The notes beneath the pieces are model-generated. The model searched no databases, was not told where the DNA came from, and saw only the letters and a list, made by a program, of their open reading frames with translations. From Oscheius onirici (lineage: Eukaryota; Nematoda; Chromadorea; Rhabditida; Rhabditidae), in NCBI GenBank assembly GCA_932521025.1, contig OW051470.1:3830501-3894500 (forward strand): 64,000 bases of DNA, read 5' to 3'. This document shows, piece by piece, positions 9,801 to 19,539 of the stretch. A program made the translations under genes and the position numbers. Every line of letters begins with the position of its first letter. Position 1 is the first letter of the stretch.

Positions 9801-11826
9801 CGCCAACGTCTCCAGCGTTCGAGAACCAATCCAGACGGAATTTCTTCTCTTTGTTCTCAACGCGTGCAACAACTTCTGCAGGAGAGAGTCTCACGTTTAG
9901 ACAATTCGACTGAGACCCAAGAGGAGAGGAGCATTCGAAGGAGAAGTGCCTCGAGAGATGGTGGAGAATGGAGAGCCAGAGGGCGACCAAAGGCCATCTT
10001 TGGTAGAAAAGGAGGCAAAGAGGGAGAGCTGAATTGGCCACGAGGAGTTTGCAACATGCCTGGAGGAGTCATCGCTGTCTGCGACTCCTCGAATCACAGG
10101 ATCCAGATCTTTGATCGCGAGGGAAAATTCCTCAGAGGTCTTGGAGGATATGGCAGTGGACCGGGCCAACTCGACTCACCTGCTGGAATAGCCTGCAGCA
10201 AACAACGACTGATTGTCACTGATCGCTATAACCATCGAGTCTGCTTCTTCGATCTGGATGGACGCTATTTAAGCTGCTTCGGGTCACATGGACAGTCAAA
10301 TGGAAAGTTCAACAACCCGTGGGGAGTAGCCGTCGATGAACTGGGCACCATTTACGTCGTGGACAAGGTGAGATCCATTTTAAATTGCTCTGTGTGTCTG
10401 TAGGAAGCTTTACTTGGCAATCAAATCAGAGGGTTTTGTGCGCAAAGGAATTGGGGAAAAGAATTAGTAGTAACAAGTTTAGACAAGCCTGGGAGATTGT
10501 GAGAGAAGTGCGAAGACTTTGCTTCTGCATTCGGTAGTTCCCATACAGAAACGGATTTCGAGTGGTTCAGACCAAGGATAAAAGGGGGGACAGTAGGTAA
10601 CTTTAGCCCTGGAAGGGCGTTGCAGACCTTTTTTAATAAATTTCTCTCCGTAGAAGGGATGCTGCTCTTGACTGAGACCAAGTCTGGAATAATTCGAACT
10701 TTAGTAAAGAAAGATCAGCCGGCTTCGCCGCCTATCGGCGGCTTTTCTACATGTGTTTTCTTCTTTACTTCTGATCCTTTCCCAAGTCAACCGATCTCTT
10801 CTGATCCCTTCCCCAGTCAGCCGATCCTTAATGATGCCTTTTCTGGCTATCGGATCTCTCTCTCTCTTTCTCTATCTGAACTAACACAGATCAACCGGTC
10901 CCTTCTAATCCCCTACCGGTTACCCTGACTCGATTTCCCATTCAAAACAATTTAGCAAAAAAATTTGGCGAGGAGAGGAACCGAACCCGGGTCGTCTGGG
11001 TAACAGTGGCGACTCTTAACAATACATTAAAATTTCGTGGCCACGGACAAACAGACAAACAAAAGTCACAGAGTCAGCCACAGACATCATTGCACTTTAA
11101 TATTAAAGATGTATATCTTGTATTCTTGTTCAAAAATCCTTCATTTATTCACTCTCACAGTAACAAGTCTTGATAAGTTTTCAACTTGACTACCTGTCCA
11201 AAACAAATTTCAACAGGACAATCATCGAATACAAATGTTCGACAAGAACGGAGTCTTCATCGGCAAGTTCGGGTCAATGGGACACGGACCCGGCCAGTTG
11301 AACAATCCTCTCTTTGTTACAGTATGTCGGATGAATCATCAGGTATCCTGACCTCCCTTCCAGACAAAACTTTTTTTTTCAGATTTACGTATCAGACCAC
11401 AACAACCACCGTATCTCCGTCTTTGATGCCCAAGGACAATATTTATTCGCATTCGGTTGTGAAGGTTGGTCTCAATTGATTTCAATCTAAGGTTTCAATT
11501 TAGGATTCCACGGCGGGCAGTTCAAATTCCCTCGAGGAGTAGCTATTGACTCTCAGGTAGTTCTAATACGATAGAGAATACTCTTGCATTCAGGGAAATG
11601 TTCTGGTTGCCGATTCGGGTAATAATCGCATACAGGTGTTCACTTTGGACGGCGAATTCATCTCCACTTTCGGCAGTGTCAGTTCTATTTTTAGTCTCTA
11701 ATTGTAAGAAAATTTCAGTGGGGAGGAGGAGCAGGTCAGCTGAAAGGCGTCGAGGACATTGTCGTCGAGCCTGACGGAGCAATAGTCGTATCAGACAGGG
11801 AGAACCATCGATGTCAGATCTTCTGA
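6828..11826 (+). CDS. nhl-1: RING-type E3 ligase with C-terminal NHL repeats (NHL-1 type)
   Basis: Seventeen exons give 917 codons, all in phase: 6828-6866, 6930-7039, 7372-7513, 7553-7800, 7837-8025, 8063-8213, 8257-8381, 8548-8661, 8698-8789, 8857-9158, 9195-9399, 9763-10367, 11217-11321, 11383-11464, 11504-11556, 11594-11677, 11719-11826. A C3HC4 RING spans about residues 42-86 (CPICLDRY, CHHTFCYPC, CPECRAEH). A B-box-like zinc segment (CKVCDEKADCEPCAHC) lies near 120-145, then a coiled-coil and a Pro/Ser-rich middle. NHL beta-propeller repeats run from about 664 to the end (e.g. DSSNHRIQIFDREGKFL, DRYNHRVCFFDLDG). This order is that of the TRIM-NHL-like worm protein NHL-1 and TRIM2/3-related ligases, which transfer ubiquitin with UBC13-type E2s. 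The large introns at 7040 and 10368 carry repeats; the other introns are tiny. Gene identity is confident; substrate is unknown. Confidence 0.93.
10960..11110 (-). repeat. Dispersed repeat in the nhl-1 intron with tRNA-like end
   Basis: On the minus strand this contains ATGATGTCTGTGGCTGACTC, a GTTTGTCCGTGGCCACGA block, and then GGTTCGGTTCC, which fits a pol III box B. Related copies of the first two blocks occur at about 20217-20280 (+), 23159-23215 (+, in a pat-3 intron) and, shorter, at 43891-43930 (-). It is probably a short interspersed element; no clear box A was found. Just upstream in the same intron, 10770-10870 holds a degenerate tandem of CAGTCAGCCGATC-type units. Confidence 0.5.
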
Positions 11827-11956
11827 GAATAAACGATTTGTCAAAACAAGTTTTTCAAGAGTCAGACAAAGAGAAACATCGTCTGCTCCGATTTTCGAAT
11901 AGACAACTGTCGGAAAAGAACAGCCAGCTGTTAGTAGAGTAGATTACAACGGGCTC

Positions 11957-12595
11957 ATGCATCGATTAGCTCCATCTGTTCCCAGTCTATCGCTCTCATC
12001 AGCATGTCTGCTCAGGACACCATTCGACGATTTAACGCCATCGCCAGTGGCACAGACTCCAGTCTCAAAAAGTGACCTCTTTTCAATCAAATTCAGACTC
12101 TTTAGGAATCCATTCTCGAACACCTACGACATTCAAAAGTTTGACAAAACGGCTGTGGATTACGGTAGGCCTACACCTGGCAGTAAGACAGAAGCTCGAG
12201 GAATAAAGGGTTTTTCCAAAAAAGAAATGAAGCTTGAACGATCCTTTAGCCGGTTTGCATGTCTGTCGCGAAATTTTGTTCTTGTGTGAGACGATCAATG
12301 AAAACGCCGAAGGACCAGCAGAACAGAGAGTGATCAAGTTCGGAAAATTATTCTACGTATATTCTTTCTATTCAGATAAAGTAAGTCTTTTCTAGACTAT
12401 TCAAAAATTTCCTTTCAGTTGGTAGGAATGCTCATAAGAGCGCGTAAGTACGGATTGGTCGACTTCGAAGGCGAAATGCTCTATCAGCGACAAGACGATC
12501 AAAAAGACGTGAAGATGCTGATGTCAATGGACGAGATTCGACGTAGACTTCGAGCTTCCGGCGATCCGAAGAATTGTGTAACGCTAATCAAATGA
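11957..12595 (+). CDS. Costars-domain protein (ABRA/STARS family)
   Basis: Three exons (11957-12164, 12250-12380, 12419-12595) encode 171 aa. The C-terminal half, from about residue 70, is a Costars domain: HVCREILFLCETINENA, KFGKLFYVYSFYSDKLVGM, RARKYGLVDFEGEMLYQ, then a DDQKDVKMLM end. The same block forms the actin-binding C-terminus of ABRA/STARS and all of the small ABRACL protein. The N-terminal 70 residues are Ser/Pro-rich and not conserved in any way I recognise. Expected role: actin-cytoskeleton regulation in the cytoplasm, in muscle for ABRA. It ends 46 bp from the convergent 3' end of WASP. The domain call is secure; the exact start is less so. Confidence 0.85.
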
Positions 12596-12640
12596 ACAGT
12601 ATATACTCGTTGTATTATTGCCCGTCTCTCATAATCTCGG

Positions 12641-15215
12641 CTAGTCGGACCACGAATCACTTTCATCCTCGGATGAGCTATCTGAAATCTCTTTCCATAA
12701 TCAAGCAAGATCCGTTCCTCACCGTCACTCGCGTCTATGTAAGTCCTTCTCGCGTCCAACTCTCTCTGGATTGAGTCGATGATCCCGATTCCTTTTCCCG
12801 ATGTGGGCGTCACGTCAGTCTGAAAAAGAGTTGTCTTATCTCCGCTCGTAAACCAAAATGAACGCACCCTGCTGGGAGAGCGATCCACCGGTCGGAGTAG
12901 TTTCGACTTGTTCACACTGGTTATTTCTTCCAGAAGACTTTTCCGTCCCGGACTGATCTCGGGAACTGATGTAGGTAGAGAATTTGTACCAGTTGTCGAG
13001 GATGGTGGTTCGACTTTGATCGAAACTGTCGAAAATGATGGGGGTGGTGGTGGAGCGGGAATATTGGACGGTGGGTTGACTTTTGGAATCATCAAAGAAG
13101 GAGGAGGCGGAGGAGGAGCAGTAGGAGCTGTCGACGCAAGTATCGGAGGAACGGATTTGGGAGGAGATGGAGGACGGGGTGGAGCCACTTGAACGGGCTG
13201 AACAGATTCTCAAAGATAAACTGCTAGAACATACAAAATCTCTTCGCGTGGACTCTGATCTTGGAGGAAGACGAGGTGTGTCATTTGCTGGTGCAAAACG
13301 AGGATTCGGTGGAGTGTTCTGTCTGTTCAGAGGGTGTCTTCTCGAGTCGGTTCGAGGCGGAAGAACCGGAGCTGCTTCCGACTCTGTTGTCCTGAAAAGA
13401 AGATTTGACCTCAACTCAATAAAAACGTACGGGGGAGGCGGAATCTCCTCGTCCCAGTTAGGCCTCAACGGATCAAACTGTGGCTCTCTTCGATTATTTG
13501 ATTGTTTCTTGATGTCTCTGGGTTTGTTTCCCTTTCCTCCTTTTGAGATCATTCTGAAGAGCTCTTTGACCATTTTCACTACAAACTCACATGCTGCTCC
13601 TCGCATCCGATAATCCATTACTCGAAGATCGTTGGAACGCCGGATGCTGGTTTTCTCCCAGATCTTTATGCTCTTCTGGTTTCTCTTCCAGAGTCAAGTT
13701 CTTCAAAACCTCGTACTGGTCGACCAAGAGATATTGCAACTGCTCCTCATTTCCCGGTTGAATCTAAAAGTTTTTAGTTCTCACTGTTCTTCAAATTTTC
13801 TTACTTCGACACCTTTAGACATTAGCTTTTTTAAAACTTCCCTCTGTTCTTCATTCAGATCTTCGAGTCCATGTTGAACATGTCTGAACTTCGTAAGAAC
13901 AGAACAAAATGGAAGACTCACTGGAAGTTGGTCGGATGAGAAATTATAGGCTTCTCCTTGTTCTTTTTCTTTTTCTCTTTCTCTCCGAAAATTTTTCGAA
14001 GCAGACCCTTTTTCTTCTTCTTCTCTTCTCGAACAATCGGAATCTCAATTCCGTGAGATGTCGTCTCCTCCGCCACATGAACTGGTTCGACTGGGGACAG
14101 AATAATGTCGGGAGAAGAAGGAGGTGGAGGAGCTTGTCTCTTGGGGCCCAGTCTTATAGATTTCTTGTTCAAATGCTCTGAAGTTTCTATGTTCTATCAG
14201 TAGAAGTCTCAGTACCTTGTCGCATTCTCATGACCACATCATGGAACTCGACGGCCTCGCTGGTTTCATGAAAGTTCAGTCCGAAGAGTCCTTCCTTGAT
14301 TTCGAAAGTCAACAGATGACTATGGTTCTTGATTGTGACAAATTCGCGAGATCTACAAACATTCTTCTCTTCTAACACTTTCTACTCACATTGTGGCATT
14401 CCAAAGGACGTGCGCTGGTGCTCCATCTGGTGAGGGGTCTACCAATGAGAGAGAGTATCTCTTTTGATCAAAATCCTTGATTAGGCAGAGCACACCAACG
14501 CCAAAATAGGACCAAATGCCGTTTGATTCGGCAAGAAGTTGGCAGACTCCCGATGCAAGAAGCTAAAATTTGTTCTTACATAATATAAAGACTCACAGCC
14601 GCATTGCCACCAACATAGCCTCGAACACTGTCCTTTTCATTTTCATCGAGCAGATGGGACAGTTGCAGTTGTCTCTTCATCTCTCCATTATTGTTGTTTG
14701 TCTCGTACATATGCGGCCAAAACTGTTCGACGTAGTCGGAGAGGTAATAACCTGAAGTTGAGTGATTCTGGCGGAGTCAAAGCAAATAGGCGACCGTCTG
14801 ATATGCTCGGAAAGAGCACACGGAGATCGATTGATGTCCAGTGATAAGCACAAGAAACCTTCCTTTCCCTAGGGGACCTTATCATTCAATCAGAAAAGAC
14901 ATCTGGTGGAACTGTTTTGATCGTGTTCTTACAAGAATTCTTGAATTCTACTAAAGCCTACTAAAGTTGAAATAAAGAAAAAATGACCTTAATCAACATA
15001 AAGTATTGCTATTTACTCCCACAAAGTTACTCATACATACCTTGTGATAGAAACTCACTGATCATGTCCGATTCGTAAAAATTGTTGTTGAGATCGTACA
15101 TCGCGTCACCAAGATCCGAAAAAGAGCAGCTGGTAGTGGTTTCCGGATCATCTGTGGCCAGTCGATCGACGATAGTGAGTCGTCGCTGTCTTCTCCTCCA
15201 TCTCAAAGTGTCCAT
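12641..15215 (-). CDS. wsp-1: Wiskott-Aldrich syndrome protein homologue (WASP)
   Basis: Twelve exons on the minus strand give 631 aa: 15215-15041, 14751-14597, 14562-14390, 14352-14216, 14177-13922, 13883-13805, 13763-13591, 13553-13431, 13391-13235, 13197-12868, 12819-12723, 12681-12641. Domains in order: WH1 (about 59-213, GIWSYFGVGVLCLIKD, LLTFEIKEGLFGLNF); a basic stretch (EEKKKKKGLLRKIFG) that should bind PIP2; a Cdc42-binding GBD/CRIB (ISHPTNFQHVQHGLEDL, KKLMSKGVEI); a long polyproline region; WH2 (about 550-580, GRKSLLEEI); a C helix (GIIDSIQRELDARRTYI); and an acidic tail ending SEDESDSWSD with the Trp that contacts Arp2/3. This is the complete N-WASP architecture that couples Cdc42 and lipid signals to actin branching. 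The first ATG lies 3 nt after a TTTTACAG acceptor. Only one WH2 is visible. Confidence 0.93.
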
Positions 15216-15911
15216 ATTCTGTAAAAGTGAGATTTGACGAGAGGGATTGTCTCTAATTGACTGAACACATTACGCACCGATCGGAGACGGAACGGACGGA
15301 ACACATGCGAACAAACACAAGTCTCAAAAGGCAACAGGATATCTCTTTCTCTTGCCAGACACTGTCTGGAGATCAAAAAGATTGTTTTGTGAACTTGAGA
15401 AGAATCTCTGATGGAAAAGAAAGACCGGAAGAGACCATTATCAACAAACAGATTGTGTACTCTTCAGCTGGTACGGAACAGGAAGATTATCGTCGTGATA
15501 ACTCCTTTAAGTTGTTCGGTTAACATGAACAGGTTGGATATATGATGAAGAAGAGAAAGTTCAAAGAGCACAGTTTTTGCCGGAAGGGCACCGGTCGAGA
15601 AGACGCGCTGTTTGGATCGCCTTGCAGAACAAAGGGGCCCGAACGGAGGCTTAGCCGGGAAGAAACACAGAAGAGAGGAAAAGAATTGGTCGAGAGAGCG
15701 AAATCATAAGAGTCTCTTGAATCAATTAGCATATGACACCAGCGGGCTCTAGCTCTTTTTCATGTACTCTATGTCAACACTGAAACGACCGTTCAGGCAG
15801 AGTAAGGGCTCATAAAATAGACCCATGGACGAAATACGCCTATGGCTGATTAAACGACACTTCTTTGCTATTCCCATCTGAGAATGCATCGTTTTATTTT
15901 ATGTCCCCAGA
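15216..15911. other. Intergenic region between WASP and the phosphatase-like gene
   Basis: About 700 bp containing the presumed promoter of wsp-1 (minus strand). No ORF here shows family motifs or convincing splice structure. It is purine-rich on the plus strand around 15290-15450. I see no RNA gene or repeat. Confidence 0.5.
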
Positions 15912-16744
15912 TCACTGACTCTTCTGTCGTTCTCTGGCGAGGGAGAGAGAGTCGGTCACGGGCATGATGAGGTCTTGTTTCTTGTTCAGCTGTCCAGCAT
16001 CGTTCACATCGTAGGCCATCACAGAGCAGGGACGGAACTTCGATCGAGTTTGGAGCAGTTCTTGAGGTCGACTGAAGTTCTGTCCTTCGGCCAGTAGCAG
16101 GACAGTTGGATCGGCCACAATCACAGACGGTCTGAAACGGAAATTTATGGATGAAAGAACTTAGAAAATACCCTTCGATATGACGAATGAGATACTTATT
16201 GACAGCTCGAATCCGATCAGTGAACATGGAGAAAGATTCAGAAGGATTGATTCCTTGATGACAGAGAAACGGCTTGTAGCCTTCGGAAACGGAAAGGCCG
16301 AGCTGTGAGAAATCACGAGGATGAAGGCGTTGAAGAGGCGAAGAAAGCAGCTGAGTCCACGTCTGTAGACCGTCTTCGATACAAATATAGCAGGGAGATT
16401 CGAGAGCCTTGGCGATGTAGGCGGCCGTTTGGACGGAACGGTGTTCAGGCGACGAATAGATGACGATGGGCTGGATATCGGCCAATCGGATAGCCTTGCC
16501 TGTGAGCTGTGAAACTACTTCTCCGTGTTGAGTCAATGGAGGATCCACAGCCAGATGAGACGGGGGACGTCGAGGAATCGAGGGAGGCATGTTCAGATCG
16601 AACGGACGGTAAGACAGTCCATCATAGCGGAGACGCAGCCACGAGGGAAAGACATCTTGCATTGATTCTCCCGGACTCACTGGAATTGTAAGCGGTAACA
16701 GTTATGTAGAGTAGAAAACTACAGTAAATCAGCAGACGATCCAT
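15912..16744 (-). CDS. Histidine-phosphatase-family protein lacking both catalytic histidines (UBASH3/Sts-like)
   Basis: Exons 16662-16172 and 16131-15912 give 236 aa in phase from an internal ATG. Family landmarks remain: DLNMPPSIPRR, DPPLTQHGEVVSQLTGKA, and IVIYSSPEHRSVQTAAYIAKAL with the phosphate-binding Arg. However, the N-terminal RHGE motif reads SPGE (or is spliced out), and the second catalytic His, normally in a VAH motif, is Asp (VIVADPTVLLL). A clean signal-peptide frame (MDRLLIYCSFLLYITV) begins at 16744 and runs to 16681, one base out of frame with the body. It can be joined only by a 25-nt GT-AG intron (16680-16656) or a frame correction. The product is probably a secreted or internal pseudophosphatase. 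Its fold assignment is firm, its start is not. Confidence 0.7.
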
Positions 16745-17479
16745 CACACTTCTAGTTGGGAGTCTCTTGTAAACTTGAAATTGAATTTGTTCCAATATAA
16801 TAAAGTAGAAAACTTGATTGTTTTCTTTTTACTCGAAAAGCTTTCTCATTGTGAGAGCCACAAACAATTGACTTATCGGCCAAGCGACACTAATTGGAGG
16901 AGTCTCTGTAATTGCCTTCCAATCAGCTACTAGATAACCTCCAGAAAATACGGTCCTAGCGCATAAAGACCGATCTTAAAAAAGACCTCTCTTACCCTTT
17001 TTTCAGTTTTTCACTAGTAAATGCTTTTTCGTGTCTATTATTGGGGGGGGGGGGTCTAGTTAGGACCCCCAGCATACATGTATTGCGCATAGGCAATATT
17101 AACTGTTTTTCTAAAGGTGTTTACTTCTAATCATAGGCGAGATCAGTCACAGTTTCTTAGATGAGAGCAGAAAACCCACCAAAGTGCAGATAGACATGAG
17201 TTCAGTAGAGAGAAACCAGAACCCATCGACTAACAGTGAGGGCTCAGTCGAATCAGATGACTCAGCTTCAGTTCTCTCAGAGAATTGTAGTTTATCCGGT
17301 GACAAAACTGAAAGGACACACTCTACTCTGTGAGAAGCATCTTGGAAACCATTTAGTACAGGATTCATTGCAGCGCCCAGTTCCACACCTTATTTACCCT
17401 ATGTGTTGAGACTAGTTTCTCAGAATATTCAAAAAAGAAGGCCACGTTCGAAATTTCATTTCACGGCCCTAGATCGAAG
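16745..17479. other. Intergenic region with a dispersed repeat and a long G-run
   Basis: 16945-17040 carries GCATAAAGACCGATCTTA followed by CTTTTTTCAGTTTTTCACTAGTAAATGC. The same blocks recur in the opposite orientation at 19665-19760. A pure G-run of about 12-13 lies near 17043-17055, followed by TCTAGTTAGGACCCCC, so it can form a hairpin or quadruplex. 17100-17479 shows nothing I can support beyond the 3' flank of the minus-strand gene. Confidence 0.5.
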
Positions 17480-18040
17480 TTATCCAGTCGGTTCGAGTTC
17501 TTCGACGCCTTCTTCATCGAATGTCGGCTCATCTGGAACTTCAAAGACGAAACACTTTTCTGTCCGAATGGTCACTCGATCCTTGTCCTTTGTGTCTTCA
17601 GATTGGATTCCTTTCGAGGCGGACATCTGTTCTATCGTCTCCTTCCTCTTCTTGTCCTCGGGCTCCAGTCCACCCATCCGCTTGACTTTGCTCGGATCCA
17701 CAATCGTCCCATCCGCATAGGCAGCCTTCTCGTAGCTGTTGGCCTCGGTCACGTAGAGACTCTTGTAGTTGGATCGGGTTGACTGAATCGTCGGCTGTGT
17801 CGGATCTACGGGCAGGCTGTTCTTCTTCGAGGACTTCTTCCTCTCTTCCACTCGCTCCTTGGCCGTCTTCATCTTGCTCTTCTTCTTCTTCGAGCTCGTG
17901 TTCGAGATCTGAACTGGAACTTTCTTCTGGGGAGTCTGTTTCAGCATGTTCTTGCTCTTCTTCGAGACTTCTTCTTCCGGCTCCGACTTCTTGTTGCATA
18001 GAAGAATTGGCAGCGAGACGAGTAGCAGTATCCAGAACAT
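17480..18040 (-). CDS. 186-aa lysine-rich protein with N-terminal signal/anchor
   Basis: A single-exon ORF. The first 15 residues (MFWILLLVSLPILLC) form a signal peptide or signal anchor. The next 70 residues are extremely Lys/Ser/Glu-rich (e.g. SSKKKKSKMKTAKERVEE). A more ordered part then follows: YKSLYVTEANSYEKAAYADG, KVKRMGGLEPEDKKRK, and the end EKCFVFEVPDEPTFDEEGVE. No family recognised. Codon use looks coding: antisense frames in the same stretch give only low-complexity Ser/Glu strings. The ATG is 98 bp from the divergent kinase start at 18139, so the two probably share a promoter region. Confidence 0.65.
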   Translation of the reverse strand: MFWILLLVSLPILLCNKKSEPEEEVSKKSKNMLKQTPQKKVPVQISNTSSKKKKSKMKTAKERVEERKKSSKKNSLPVDPTQPTIQSTRSNYKSLYVTEANSYEKAAYADGTIVDPSKVKRMGGLEPEDKKRKETIEQMSASKGIQSEDTKDKDRVTIRTEKCFVFEVPDEPTFDEEGVEELEPTG

Positions 18041-18138
18041 TTTAATAGAGATTAGTTTTCTTTCATAATGTTTATTGATTTTTGTAGAAACCTTGCAAAA
18101 GAATTGTAAGCTGATAAAAATTCAAGTATTTGTCGTCG

Positions 18139-19509
18139 ATGATTGCCCCGGAAGAAGACTGGGAAAAGGAGGTGGCGAAAGAAGCTTCCTACCATGGATA
18201 CCTGCCGCGAGAAGATATCCCCTCAGTCCTCATCACCAATGGCGACTACATCCTGCGAGCTACCGAGATGACACAAGGAGTCAAGAAGAAGGAACTCGTC
18301 GTAGCTGTGCTCATCGATCCAGAAGGAAAGTGCCGTGGAAACAGACCCATCGACCCGTACCTCAAGGCGAACATGGTCAGAAACATTATCATCAACTACG
18401 CGGGAGGACGCTACATGGTCGAGGCTGGCAGCAGATTCGGAACCATCCAAGAGCTGATTGCCCACTACAAGCACAGACCACTGAAGACTGCTACCGGCGA
18501 CGTGACCTACCTCCTTCGAGCCATCAAACTGATGAGCTGGGAGTTCTACCACAAGGACGTCAGTGTGGGTAAACGACTGGGAGAAGGAGCCTTCGGAGAG
18601 GTTTACAAAGGCACACTGAGGAAGAGGAATGGAAAGGAGGTCAAGGTAGCCATCAAATCGCTCAAGGGAGCTGTCGGTCGACAGCAGATTCTGGCAATGA
18701 TGGCCGAGGCTCGTCTTCAACGCGATCTCAAGCACAGGAATGTCGTCCGCATGTACGGCGTCGCCATGTGCCAACATCCACTCTACATCCTGCTCGAGTA
18801 CGTTAAAGGAGGTGGTCTCGACGCCTATCTCAAGACGCACAGTGGAGTCATCGACCGCGACGAGAAGCTTCAGATGGCCATGGGAGCAGTCTGGGGACTC
18901 GAATATCTCCATCGTCAAGGAATTCTTCATCGGGATCTGGCCAGTCGAAACTGTCTCTACGACGAGGACAAGATGGTCAAGATCAGCGACTTTGGACTCT
19001 CCCGCGCCGGCACCTTGTACAAGATGAAGGAGGCCAAGAAGATGCCCATCAAGGTTAGTCTATTTGAATATTCAAAAAAATAAACATAGTGGATGGCTCC
19101 GGAGTCGATTAAGGAGTTCGTCTTCAGCCAGAAGACGGATGTCTACTCGATGGGAGTCCTCATCTGGGAGATCTGTGCCTGCAAGGAGTCCTACGACGGT
19201 CTGAACAACACGGAAAGTCGTCAGCGGATCGACAACGACCAATGGAATGTCTTCCCGTCGAACAGCCCTCCCAGTCTGGTAGCCTATGTGCAGGACAAAA
19301 TGTGGAGCAAAGACCCGGCTAACCGCGCCACAATGCAGAGCATCCGGATCTGGATGGAGAAATTCACGGGACTGAAGATCGTGGAGGAAGAGGAAGAAAG
19401 TGCCGAGCCGGTGGCCAACAGGAAGCCGTCGACTATCAGCTCCCATTCTTCCCAGAACCGCTATGCCAGGAAGAGTAGTGCCGGAAGCTACCTCGGACCG
19501 GCTGAATAG
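18139..19509 (+). CDS. Non-receptor SH2-tyrosine kinase, Fer/Fps-related worm type
   Basis: Two exons (18139-19053, 19090-19509) give 444 aa. The SH2 domain lies at about residues 15-110: YHGYLPREDI opens it, the FLVR-type motif reads YILRATE with the phosphotyrosine-binding Arg kept, and GSRFGTIQELIAHY follows. The tyrosine kinase domain spans about 135-390: GEGAFGEVY, VAIKSLKG, HRDLASRN, DFGLSRAG, WMAPESI, DVYSMGVLIWEI. A Ser-rich tail follows. SH2-kinase proteins of 400-500 aa without an F-BAR domain form a large nematode family, often expressed in the male germ line; the expression point is inference. It has only one intron, unlike its many-exon neighbours. I do not assign an individual symbol. 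Confidence 0.9.
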
Positions 19510-19527
19510 AAGACCTAAACTAGAACA

Positions 19528-19533
19528 AATAAA
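19528..19533 (+). terminator. Polyadenylation signal of the SH2-kinase gene
   Basis: AATAAA 19 bp after the stop codon at 19507-19509, followed by T-rich sequence. Confidence 0.7.
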
Positions 19534-19539
19534 CGTTCT

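Noticed and set aside
10770..10870. CRISPR-like array in the nhl-1 intron
   Set aside because: Units are degenerate, few and without regular spacers; the genome is eukaryotic. It is a decayed tandem repeat.
12836..13618. 260-codon minus-strand frame read through WASP exons
   Set aside because: Runs through clear GT-AG introns and switches to the wrong frame in the polyproline exon; the spliced WASP model keeps WH2 and the acidic tail.
17598..17999. Glu/Ser-rich frame within the lysine-rich gene
   Set aside because: Pure low-complexity artefact of AAG/GAG repeats in a shifted frame; the signal-peptide frame is better.
18223..18930. 235-codon minus-strand frame opposite the SH2-kinase
   Set aside because: Shadow of the kinase domain on the other strand; no motif.
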